Source of the DNA: an uncultured Treponema sp.
Lineage (GTDB): Bacteria; Spirochaetota; Spirochaetia; Treponematales; Treponemataceae
Direction of reading: 5' to 3'
DNA length: 64,000 nucleotides
Assembly (NCBI GenBank): GCA_946186185.1
Contig: CAMHMJ010000005.1
Coordinates: forward strand, 86,752 to 150,751
Position numbers and translations under genes: made by a program. The notes under the pieces are model-generated. The model was given only the letters and a program-made list of their open reading frames with translations, did no database searches and had not been told where the DNA came from. Below are positions 55,417-62,456 of this stretch, in pieces. Numbering within the stretch: the first letter of the stretch is position 1; each line of letters opens with the position of its first letter.

Positions 55417-57318
55417 CTATTTTTTAATTGTTTGTTCTGAGGAATATGGAATGCCGTTTATAATGCTGAAGGCAGACATACAGTAGCTTTCTCCCTCTTT
55501 TAACAGATTTGTATTGATATACAGGATGTTTCCATCTGTGTTTGCCCAGCTGAAATCCGTTGCAGGTTTTCCGTCAATCAGCCAGGTGCAGGTAAACTGT
55601 TCTTCTGAATCGAACTGAATACCATACATATCACAGTCGTTGTTTTTTCCCATATAAATGATTCCGTATTTATCGTTTTTGACTTTTACTTCAACTTCTG
55701 AGGTAATAGGCTTCCATTTTGCATAGAGGGTTTTGTTTCCGGTTGTGCCTTTTTCAATCTTTGCTACGGCATTTCCGGTCAAATTTTCGTTTTCGAACCA
55801 GCCTTCAAAGGTGAACTTGTCCCGTTCAGGTTCAAAAAGGGTGAAGGTTTCGGTTGTTATGTTGTAACTTTGCGGATTTTTGTTTTCAACTTCTTCCGGC
55901 ACATTTTTGTACACAATCTGGTAATTTATGAGCTTATATGAAGAGCTGATTGAAACATTGCTTTCAGGCATTGTGAAACTTGTCTTGGTTGCGGTGTTTT
56001 CTTCTATATTAATTGATGATGCAGAAGTTCCCGTTGAAGATGTGTAAATCCATTTGTCAAACTCATAGCCGGTTTCTGCAGCTGCCGCTGTGATTTCAAT
56101 TTTGTCCCCGGCTTCAGCAGTGGTTAAACTTACGCTTCCGCCGATGATCTTTACCTGATACAGAACCGGTTTTATCGTGATTTCGCAGGTGGCTTCTTTT
56201 CCGCCAGAAGTGGCTGTTATAACGGCGTTGCCTTTCTTAAGGGCCGTTACTTTTCCGTTTTCTACAGTTGCGATTGTAGTGTCAGAGCTTTTCCAGGTTA
56301 TGGTTTTATCGTGTGCATTTTCTGGAAGAACAGTGGCAAAAAGTTCTGTGGTTTCTCCTGCGGTAAGTTCAATTTTAGTCTTATTTAGAATAACCTCGGA
56401 AACAGGAATTTCATCCCAGATGGCAGTGAGTATCAGGTCGCCGGTGGTGCCTGCCTCAATTTTTTCAATTATCGAAGAGCCGTTACTCCAGCCGCTGAAT
56501 GTGCAGCTTTCTTTTTTTGCTTCCGCGAAAGTGATTTTGTCTTCTATTGTATATGATGCTGGGTTTGAGGCGGCGTTAGTTCCTTCATTCAGAACGTATG
56601 TAATTTTGTATTCATGCAAAGTCCAGCTGGCTGTAAGTTTTATGCTTTTAGTAACTGGAGTTGAAAAATCGTATGTTTCACTGTCGAAAACCCATCCTGT
56701 AAAATCATAGCCTGTTTTTTCCGGATTTTCAGGTTTTTCAAAAGTTTTTCCGTGTTCTACTTTGAATGTTTTATCTTCTGTTCCGTTTTCTGCATCCAGA
56801 ATGACTTCATAAAAAATCACATCCCAGAGGGCAGTGAGGGTAAGGTCTCCTGTGCTTCCTTTTGTAATTTTTGTGATGAGTGCGTTGCCAAATTTCCAGC
56901 CTGAAAAATCAGAGCCTTCCTTACGAGGTGCTTCGAAAGTGACTTCGTCTTCTATTGTATACGTTGTTGGATTGTTTATGGAGTTTGTTCCGCCGGAAAG
57001 GTCGTAGATGATTTTATACTGATGAAGATTCCATTTTGCATTTAGAACGATGTTTTTGGTAACAGGCATTGAAAAATCATACTTTTCAGAGCCAAGATAC
57101 CAGCCGTCAAAATCGTAACCCGTAATTTCCGGAACTTGGGGTGCAGAAGCTTTTTCGTTTTCTTTTACTGACTGTTTTGGAATTTCAAACTGTCCGTTTG
57201 TATTGAAGATAACGCTGCAGTATTTTTCGCCGGATTCAACTTCCACCGAACAGCCTGCAAAACTGAAGGCAAATGCAAAGCCCATGACAAGCCATGCAAG
57301 AGTTTTTACATTTTTCAT
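55417..57318 (-). CDS. InlB-repeat/Big_2 surface lipoprotein
   Basis: The 633-residue product has a signal peptide with lipobox SFAGC (Cys23). It carries four InlB/Flg_new-type repeats (GYDFDGWYLGSEKYDFS, DFSGWKFG, GYDFTGWVFDS and TFSGWSNG). A Big_2 Ig-like domain follows (VILNKTKIELTAGETTELFATV to ATCEITI, about 300-380), then a divergent repeat (GYEFDKWIY) and a final one (FTFEGWFENENLTG). The C-terminal 90 residues are unique. Such proteins act at the cell surface, often in adhesion. ATG 57318 and GTG 57321 are both possible; AGGAG lies 8 or 5 nt upstream. It leads the two-gene operon under the G9-spacer promoter. Confidence 0.85.
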   Translation of the reverse strand: MKNVKTLAWLVMGFAFAFSFAGCSVEVESGEKYCSVIFNTNGQFEIPKQSVKENEKASAPQVPEITGYDFDGWYLGSEKYDFSMPVTKNIVLNAKWNLHQYKIIYDLSGGTNSINNPTTYTIEDEVTFEAPRKEGSDFSGWKFGNALITKITKGSTGDLTLTALWDVIFYEVILDAENGTEDKTFKVEHGKTFEKPENPEKTGYDFTGWVFDSETYDFSTPVTKSIKLTASWTLHEYKITYVLNEGTNAASNPASYTIEDKITFAEAKKESCTFSGWSNGSSIIEKIEAGTTGDLILTAIWDEIPVSEVILNKTKIELTAGETTELFATVLPENAHDKTITWKSSDTTIATVENGKVTALKKGNAVITATSGGKEATCEITIKPVLYQVKIIGGSVSLTTAEAGDKIEITAAAAETGYEFDKWIYTSSTGTSASSINIEENTATKTSFTMPESNVSISSSYKLINYQIVYKNVPEEVENKNPQSYNITTETFTLFEPERDKFTFEGWFENENLTGNAVAKIEKGTTGNKTLYAKWKPITSEVEVKVKNDKYGIIYMGKNNDCDMYGIQFDSEEQFTCTWLIDGKPATDFSWANTDGNILYINTNLLKEGESYCMSAFSIINGIPYSSEQTIKK

Positions 57319-57370
57319 CACTTTTTCTCCTGAGGGAAAACGTCTGTGCCGTTTTCCTGATAAATCGGAA

Positions 57371-57402
57371 GCCGTTAAAAAATTGCGAAAGCAATTTTAG
57401 GC
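57371..57402 (-). promoter_or_regulatory. Hairpin with U run in the lipoprotein operon leader
   Basis: On the minus strand AAAATTGC-TTTC-GCAATTTT is followed by TT and the flanking GCC/GGC could extend the stem. It lies between the poly-G promoter and the start codon and resembles an AT-rich attenuator, though its stability would be low. Confidence 0.4.
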
Positions 57403-57439
57403 TGACCTTATTTTAGAATACTTTAAAATATACTATATA

Positions 57440-57469
57440 ATTGTACCCCCCCCCTGGGGCATTTGTAAA
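57440..57469 (-). promoter_or_regulatory. Promoter with G9 tract in the spacer (likely phase-variable)
   Basis: On the minus strand TTTACA (57469-57464) and TACAAT (57445-57440) are separated by 18 nt that include nine consecutive Gs (57454-57446). Gain or loss of one G would move the spacer to 19 or the optimal 17. It drives the InlB/Big_2 and 1596-residue lipoprotein operon. The remainder of the 57319-57657 gap shows only the leader hairpin and AT-rich DNA before the Rpn-like gene. Confidence 0.7.
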
Positions 57470-57657
57470 GGAAAAAGTGAAAATAGCTGGCAGCAACTTC
57501 GTGTATGATTTTTTTTTATACTTATAACAAATAATTATAATTTTTCCTGTCAAAAAAACGCCAGTTTTTTACATTTTTTTCCCTATAACTAGTATATACA
57601 AAAGTTGATTACATTAAATAGGAAATCAGCACAGCTGTTTTCTCTCAGAGGAAAAAA

Positions 57658-58572
57658 ATGGATTTTAAACCTTTCGAAGAACTGAACATCACAGATGACT
57701 TTATGTTCAAAAAAGTGATGGAAAACAGGGAAATATGTCAGGAGCTGATAGAAAGACTTCTGCATATAAAAGTTGAAAAACTTGAATACCCGGAATTGGA
57801 AAAAACAATCATGCCGTATTATACAGGAAAAGGAATTCGCCTTGATGTATATGTAAAAGACTCCGATAGAGTTTTTGACATAGAAATTCAGACTTACAGA
57901 CATGAAGCATTGGGAAAGCGCTGTCGTTTTTATCAATCTATGATAGACTGCGATTCGCTGATTAAGGGAAATGATTACAGGAATTTAAAAGAGAGCTACA
58001 TACTTTTTATCTGTACTGATTTTCCCTTTGTCTTAAATGAATTTAAGAAAGATGTACTTTCAGAAGAAGCAAAACAGAGTCTGCCTGAAAATCTTTCAAA
58101 TTCTGATTTAAATAGTTACATACGCACCGAGTTTTCCCATCCAGTGTACACCTTCTATGAAACCTGTACCGAAGATCCGCGGATTAATCTTGGTGACAAG
58201 AGCGTTAAAGTAATCTATAATGCCAGTGAGTATGAGAAGGAAAGCGATGAAAAAATCCGCGGCTTTCTCAAGTATATCAAGAATCTGACGCCTGACGATG
58301 ATTTTACTGACAAAATAAATGAAATCATTGAGAAGATAAAAGCAATTGAGGCGAATAAAACGGAGTACATGAAATTGAATATCCATGACAGTGATAAGTT
58401 TTATGAAGGTCTCCAGAAAGGCAAAGCAGCCGGATTAATAGAAGGAGCAAACGAAAAAGCAATTGAAGCTGCAAAAAATCTTCTCAAAATGAATATATTG
58501 ACTATTGAACAGATTGCTCAGGCAGAAGGACTTCCAGTAGAAGATGTCCAGAAGCTTGCTCAAGGACTTTAG
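57658..58572 (+). CDS. Rpn-family PD-(D/E)XK nuclease/putative transposase
   Basis: The 304-residue product matches the Rpn/PDDEXK family often labelled putative transposase. It starts FEELNITDDFMFKKVMENREICQELIERLL. The nuclease core is visible as RLDVYVKDSDRVFDIEIQ (Asp and Glu-x-Gln at about residues 61-78), and EALGKRCRFYQSMIDCDSL follows. The C-terminal part is Ala/Glu-rich and ends in an LTIEQIAQAEGLPVEDVQKL segment typical of the family. Related E. coli proteins promote recombination through DNA cleavage. AGAGGA precedes the ATG. No inverted repeats or target duplications frame it, so it is not shown to be a mobile element. Confidence 0.85.
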   Translation: MDFKPFEELNITDDFMFKKVMENREICQELIERLLHIKVEKLEYPELEKTIMPYYTGKGIRLDVYVKDSDRVFDIEIQTYRHEALGKRCRFYQSMIDCDSLIKGNDYRNLKESYILFICTDFPFVLNEFKKDVLSEEAKQSLPENLSNSDLNSYIRTEFSHPVYTFYETCTEDPRINLGDKSVKVIYNASEYEKESDEKIRGFLKYIKNLTPDDDFTDKINEIIEKIKAIEANKTEYMKLNIHDSDKFYEGLQKGKAAGLIEGANEKAIEAAKNLLKMNILTIEQIAQAEGLPVEDVQKLAQGL

Positions 58573-58588
58573 CCCCGATTCCCCCTCA

Positions 58589-58617
58589 TTGTCAAGAAAC
58601 TGAAAAAACTGTAAAAT
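58589..58617 (+). promoter_or_regulatory. Leaderless promoter of the bactofilin gene
   Basis: TTGTCA (58589-58594), 17-nt spacer and TAAAAT (58612-58617) place transcription start at 58624, the first base of the ATG. No ribosome-binding site precedes the gene. Confidence 0.65.
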
Positions 58618-58623
58618 GAAAAA

Positions 58624-58989
58624 ATGTTTGATGTAAAAGAGACTGATTTTTTTGATATTGAAGACGAGGCTTTTGATACCGTAATCGAAAAAGGAATTAA
58701 GTTTACTGGAAATATTAAATTTGTTAAGCCATTTATGATTCGCGGCAAGGTGAACGGGCAGATTGATGCTACAAGCGACCTTGTAGTTGACACTGATGCT
58801 GAAGTGAACGCAGATATCAATGCGGTGCGTGTACTTGTAAAAGGCAAGGTGCACGGAAACGTAACTGCAAAAAAACTGATTTTCGTTTCTGCTTCCGGTA
58901 CTCTGGACGGGGACATTACTTCAAGTCAGGTGGTTCTGGAGCCGGGAAGTACCTTTACTGGCCGCTGTACTATGCTGAAGGCTGAATAG
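58624..58989 (+). CDS. Bactofilin
   Basis: Bactofilins polymerise into cytoskeletal filaments that help determine cell shape and local wall synthesis. The 121-residue product is a single bactofilin (DUF583) beta-helix domain with repeated short strands (IKFTGNIKFVKPFMIRGKVNGQIDAT, VRVLVKGKVHGNVTAKKLIF, GTLDGDITSSQVVLEPGSTFTGRC) and short flanking tails. In spirochaetes such proteins have been tied to cell shape. Its TPR neighbour follows after 9 nt. The gene has no Shine-Dalgarno sequence and its promoter predicts a leaderless mRNA. Confidence 0.92.
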   Translation: MFDVKETDFFDIEDEAFDTVIEKGIKFTGNIKFVKPFMIRGKVNGQIDATSDLVVDTDAEVNADINAVRVLVKGKVHGNVTAKKLIFVSASGTLDGDITSSQVVLEPGSTFTGRCTMLKAE

Positions 58990-58998
58990 GGGACGAGT

Positions 58999-59634
58999 AT
59001 GAAAAAAAGTATACTGTTATTCGTTTTTGGATTGATTTCTTCTATTTTATTGCTTCCGGTTTCTGCGCAGAGCTTAAAGCAGGATGCCCTTGTTTTGTAT
59101 CAGAACGGAAAATACGCTGAAGCAATTTCTGTCTGCAGTCAGGAGATTGCTGAAAATCCAAACAGAATTGAATCCTATGTTGTAATGTGCTGGGCACTTG
59201 TAAGAAACCGCCAGTATTCTGAAGCAGAACAGCGGGCAAATGAAGGTCTTGCATTAAGTCCGTACGATCTTCGCCTTATCGAAATCCTCGGTGAAGCCAG
59301 ATATTATCTTGGAAAAAATAACGGTGCAATGGAACAGTTCCAGAAATATGTTGCCAGTGCGCCGGAAAGCGGAAGCCGCGTTGGCAGTGCATACTATTTT
59401 ATGGGTGAAATTTATATCCGGCAGGCACGCTATCAGCATGCGGACATTGCACTTTCTGCGGCGGTAAAAAAAGAGCCTCTTATCGAAAAGTGGTGGATTC
59501 GTCTTGGATATGCCCGGGAAATGGCAGGTAACTATATGCAGTCGGTTGAAGCCTATGAAGAGGCTCTGCGCCTGAACTCTTCTTCCGTTGAAGCTGAGCG
59601 CGGCCGAACCCGTGTTTCTGCAAAGCTGCAGTAA
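58999..59634 (+). CDS. Exported TPR-repeat protein
   Basis: The 211-residue product has a cleavable signal peptide (about residues 1-23, ending VSA/QS) and then four to five tetratricopeptide repeats (QDALVLYQNGKYAEAISVCSQ, ALVRNRQYSEAEQRANEGLALSP, GEARYYLGKNNGAMEQFQKY, GEIYIRQARYQHADIALSAA, GYAREMAGNYMQSVEAYEEALRLN). It is probably periplasmic and mediates protein-protein contacts. It follows bactofilin closely, and mtaB begins 5 nt after its stop, so it sits in one transcription unit with both. Confidence 0.88.
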   Translation: MKKSILLFVFGLISSILLLPVSAQSLKQDALVLYQNGKYAEAISVCSQEIAENPNRIESYVVMCWALVRNRQYSEAEQRANEGLALSPYDLRLIEILGEARYYLGKNNGAMEQFQKYVASAPESGSRVGSAYYFMGEIYIRQARYQHADIALSAAVKKEPLIEKWWIRLGYAREMAGNYMQSVEAYEEALRLNSSSVEAERGRTRVSAKLQ

Positions 59635-59639
59635 AAATA

Positions 59640-61211
59640 ATGGACGTTCATTTTGAAACAACCGGGTGCCGCTTAAATCAGATTGAGTCTGAGGGGGCAG
59701 CTCGTCTTTTTACGGATCTTTCCTTTTCAGTTTCTCTTACTCCCTTTACGGCAAAGTCTCCTGTGGATGAAAAATGCCTTCTGTGCGTAATAAATACCTG
59801 CGCTGTAACCCAGAAGGCTGAGCAGAAGGACCGGCGTATTATCCGCCTTGTGCTTGAAAAATGTCCAAATGCAGCGGTTGTTGTCACTGGCTGTTATGCT
59901 CAGCTTAGCAGGGACGAAATCAATAAAATCGATGAGCGGATTGCCGCCCTTCCGGGACTTATAAAGAACCGCCTTGGTAAGGTTTCGGAGGCTCTTTCTG
60001 AATGGCGAAAAAGCGGCCGTTTTACTTGCGAGAAGTGGGAGGGTGCTGCTGATGCTGTCTGCGGTGCCGGAGATTCTGATGCAAGGAATACCGCAGGGGG
60101 GGCAGTAGAAGCCGCAGAGGCTTTTAATCCAGCCCTTTTTTCCCGTTTCCTTCGGGATACTGTGTTTGCTAAGCCTTCTGAAAATCCAAAGGTGAGTGAA
60201 GATGCCTTTGCATTTTCTACAGACTCATTTTTGAACCATTCACGGGCTTCTATAAAGATTCAGGACGGCTGCAACAATGCCTGTTCCTACTGTACCATTC
60301 ATACTGCCCGGGGAAAATCCATTTCTCTTGATGTTCAGACCATAATTGACCGCATTCAGGCACTGGAAAAAGCCGGACTTGAGGAAGTTGTTTTTACGGC
60401 GGTCAATATTGCCCAGTACCGCGGCGATTACAACGGCGAAAAGTACGATTTTGGTCATCTTTTGAAGCTGTGCCTTAAAAATACAAAAAAAATCACCTTC
60501 AGAATTTCAAGCCTTTACCCGGAAACAATAGATGACTATTTCCTTGAGGTGATAAAGGACAGGCGGGTTCGGCCTCATTTTCATATTTCCGTTCAGAGCG
60601 GAAGCAACAGCGTATTAAGGACTATGGCCCGTTCTTACAGCCGGGAAAGGCTCATTGAAGTCTGCAGCAATTTGAGAAAGTCTAAGGGAAATCCATTCAT
60701 TGCCTGTGACATAATTACGGGCTTCCCTGGTGAAACTGAAGAAGATTTTGATGATTCCTGTAAGCTGGTTCAGGAATGTAATTTTTCCTGGGTACATGTA
60801 TTTCCTTTCAGCTCTCGTCCGGGAACCCCTGCCGCTTCCATGAAAAATCAGGTGCCGGAGGGAATAAGAAAAGACCGGGCAAAGCGCCTTGGTGAACTTG
60901 CTTCGGAGAACAAAAAGGCATACATCGCGTCCTGCATCGGTCACACATATCAGGCAATTCTTGAGAATATTAAGCGCCCTGTTTTTTATAAATCCGCTGG
61001 TGTCACGGACGAAAATGGAAGCCGGTTTGTGGTCATGCACTCGGTTACGGAAAATTTTCTTCATTCGGAGCTTCTGGTGCCTGAAAGTCAGGCGGAAGGC
61101 TTAAAGCAGGGAATGACGGTTAATGTGTGTATAACCGGAGAAATTCCGGAGGGCTTAAGCAAGGGAGGAGAAATTGACTGTCTTTCAACCTTTGCCGGGA
61201 AGAGCTTGTAG
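59640..61211 (+). CDS. mtaB: tRNA t6A37 methylthiotransferase MtaB
   Basis: MtaB is a radical SAM enzyme that adds a methylthio group to t6A37 of tRNA. The 523-residue product has the UPF0004 cluster cysteines (ETTGCRLNQIESEG, VINTCAVTQKAEQKDRR, VVTGCYAQL) and the radical SAM motif CNNACSYC. The VFTAVNIAQY and FHISVQSGSNSVLRTMARSY segments and a C-terminal TRAM-like domain follow. It is about 90 residues longer than usual because of a low-complexity insertion (about residues 122-205, rich in Ala, Gly, Asp and Glu) between the first two domains. A G7 run (60096-60102) lies in that insertion. MtaB rather than MiaB is inferred from the N-terminal pattern. Confidence 0.92.
   Translation: MDVHFETTGCRLNQIESEGAARLFTDLSFSVSLTPFTAKSPVDEKCLLCVINTCAVTQKAEQKDRRIIRLVLEKCPNAAVVVTGCYAQLSRDEINKIDERIAALPGLIKNRLGKVSEALSEWRKSGRFTCEKWEGAADAVCGAGDSDARNTAGGAVEAAEAFNPALFSRFLRDTVFAKPSENPKVSEDAFAFSTDSFLNHSRASIKIQDGCNNACSYCTIHTARGKSISLDVQTIIDRIQALEKAGLEEVVFTAVNIAQYRGDYNGEKYDFGHLLKLCLKNTKKITFRISSLYPETIDDYFLEVIKDRRVRPHFHISVQSGSNSVLRTMARSYSRERLIEVCSNLRKSKGNPFIACDIITGFPGETEEDFDDSCKLVQECNFSWVHVFPFSSRPGTPAASMKNQVPEGIRKDRAKRLGELASENKKAYIASCIGHTYQAILENIKRPVFYKSAGVTDENGSRFVVMHSVTENFLHSELLVPESQAEGLKQGMTVNVCITGEIPEGLSKGGEIDCLSTFAGKSL
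60096..60102 (+). repeat. G7 tract inside mtaB
   Basis: Seven Gs lie in codons for Ala-Gly-Gly-Ala within the low-complexity insertion. A one-base slip would truncate the enzyme before its radical SAM motif. Confidence 0.7.
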
Positions 61212-61239
61212 AAAAAATTAAAAACCTGAGTTCTGACTC

Positions 61240-61268
61240 TTGAATAAATCTTCAAAATGTGATATATT
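61240..61268 (+). promoter_or_regulatory. Sigma-70 promoter for tRNA-Arg
   Basis: TTGAAT (61240-61245), 17-nt spacer and TATATT (61263-61268) precede the tRNA by 10 nt. Confidence 0.8.
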
Positions 61269-61278
61269 CCAAAAATAC

Positions 61279-61353
61279 GGTTCCGTAGCTCAGCTGGATT
61301 AGAGCACATGCCTTCTAAGCATGCGGTCGGCAGTTCGATTCTGCCCGGAATCA
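61279..61353 (+). tRNA. tRNA-Arg (anticodon TCT)
   Basis: GGTTCCG pairs with CGGAATC (one G-U). The D arm is GCTC/GAGC. The anticodon stem CATGC/GCATG holds loop CTTCTAA, giving anticodon TCT for AGA. The T arm GGCAG/CTGCC contains TTCGATT, and the discriminator is A with no encoded CCA. Confidence 0.95.
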
Positions 61354-61354
61354 A

Positions 61355-61382
61355 AAGGCTGTCTTTTAGGCAGCCTTTTTTT
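61355..61382 (+). terminator. Intrinsic terminator after tRNA-Arg
   Basis: AAGGCTG and CAGCCTT form a 7-bp stem with a 9-nt loop followed by a T run. It separates the tRNA from the radical SAM gene. Confidence 0.85.
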
Positions 61383-61442
61383 ATGTACTTTTGATTTTCG
61401 TATCTGTAAAACGGCTGCATTCCGCGCTGCCCGGAGGATGAT

Positions 61443-62426
61443 TTGTCTGGAGTTTCCCACAAGGCTTTTGATAACGGCTTTTTCTATTCAGCTTCCCAGT
61501 TTTACAGGGAACGCTTCGGCTGTAAGGTCTATAAGCTTTCCATTGATGCTGGAACCACCTGTCCGAACCGGGACGGAACTAAGGCCTTTGGCGGGTGCAT
61601 CTTCTGCTCTGAACGGGGTTCCGGGGATTTTGCCCAGAACGGAATGCTTCCGGTGAAGGAGCAGATAAGCCGTGCAAAGACTCTGGTTTCTTCAAAGATG
61701 ACCGGTTCCTCGAAGGGCGGGGGGAAGAACGGTAAGTATCTTGCATATTTTCAGAACTTTTCAAATACATACGGCGAGGCTTCTGTGCTGCGGCAGAAAT
61801 ACCTTGAGGCTCTTTCCTGTCCGGAGGTGGCAGGTCTTTCGGTTGCAACCCGACCGGACTGCCTTTCTGATGAAATTATTGCGGTTTTAAAAGAAGCTTC
61901 TGAAAAGGCTTTTTTGCAGCTGGAGCTGGGGCTTCAGACTTCAAATGAAAAGACCGGAGAAAAAATCCGGCGCTTTTATTCAAATGAGGATTATAAGAAT
62001 GCGGTTACCCGGATAAAAACGGAAATCCCGCAATGTCATGTTGTAACTCACCTTATTTACGGTCTTCCCGGTGAAGAAAAAAGCGATATGCTTGGAAGCC
62101 TTGATTTTGCCGTAAAAAGCGGAACTGACGGAATCAAAATCGCCTGTCTCCACGTGCTTAAAAACACTGCGCTTTATACAGATTTTATGGAAGGGCGGCT
62201 GCGGCCTTTAGAAATGGAAGAGTATTTTGAGCTTTTGGGAGAAAGTCTTGTGCGCCTTCCGGACAATGTGGTGGTGCACCGGCTTACCGGCGACGGAGAC
62301 AAAAAAATCCTGGTTTCTCCACTGTGGACGGCAGATAAAAAGCGGGTCCTTAATTCCATGAACCAGTACTTTAAGAAAAACGGCATTTTTCAGGGCCGGG
62401 ACGCAGGCGGCCTGGAACGTTTGTAA
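61443..62426 (+). CDS. TIGR01212-type radical SAM protein
   Basis: The 327-residue product matches the YhcC/TIGR01212 radical SAM family of unknown function. It has the characteristic cysteine cluster CPNRDGTKAFGGCIFC (about residues 40-55), then AYFQNFSNTYGEASVLRQKY, GLSVATRPDCLSDEI, LQLELGLQTSNEKTGEKI and THLIYGLPGEEKSDML. The HVLKNTALYTDF segment and the VVVHRLTGDGDKKIL region follow near the C-terminus. The start is TTG at 61443. GGAGG (61433-61437) lies 5 nt upstream and no in-frame ATG is available; an ATG at 61438 is in another frame. Length is normal. Confidence 0.88.
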   Translation: MSGVSHKAFDNGFFYSASQFYRERFGCKVYKLSIDAGTTCPNRDGTKAFGGCIFCSERGSGDFAQNGMLPVKEQISRAKTLVSSKMTGSSKGGGKNGKYLAYFQNFSNTYGEASVLRQKYLEALSCPEVAGLSVATRPDCLSDEIIAVLKEASEKAFLQLELGLQTSNEKTGEKIRRFYSNEDYKNAVTRIKTEIPQCHVVTHLIYGLPGEEKSDMLGSLDFAVKSGTDGIKIACLHVLKNTALYTDFMEGRLRPLEMEEYFELLGESLVRLPDNVVVHRLTGDGDKKILVSPLWTADKKRVLNSMNQYFKKNGIFQGRDAGGLERL

Positions 62427-62449
62427 AAACAGGCATTTTCTACTATAAT
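62421..62449 (+). promoter_or_regulatory. Leaderless promoter of the GH3 lipoprotein gene
   Basis: TTGTAA (62421-62426, overlapping the end of the previous gene), 17-nt spacer and TATAAT (62444-62449) place transcription start at about 62456, one base before the ATG at 62457. No ribosome-binding site is present. Confidence 0.65.
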
Positions 62450-62456
62450 TATATTT

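Noticed and set aside
56177..56710. Plus-strand frame of 177 codons opposite the InlB/Big_2 lipoprotein
   Set aside because: Antisense shadow; the minus-strand frame has clear domains and a signal peptide.
57658..58572. Rpn-like gene as an insertion sequence
   Set aside because: No terminal inverted repeats or target-site duplication; Rpn-family proteins are commonly stand-alone genes.
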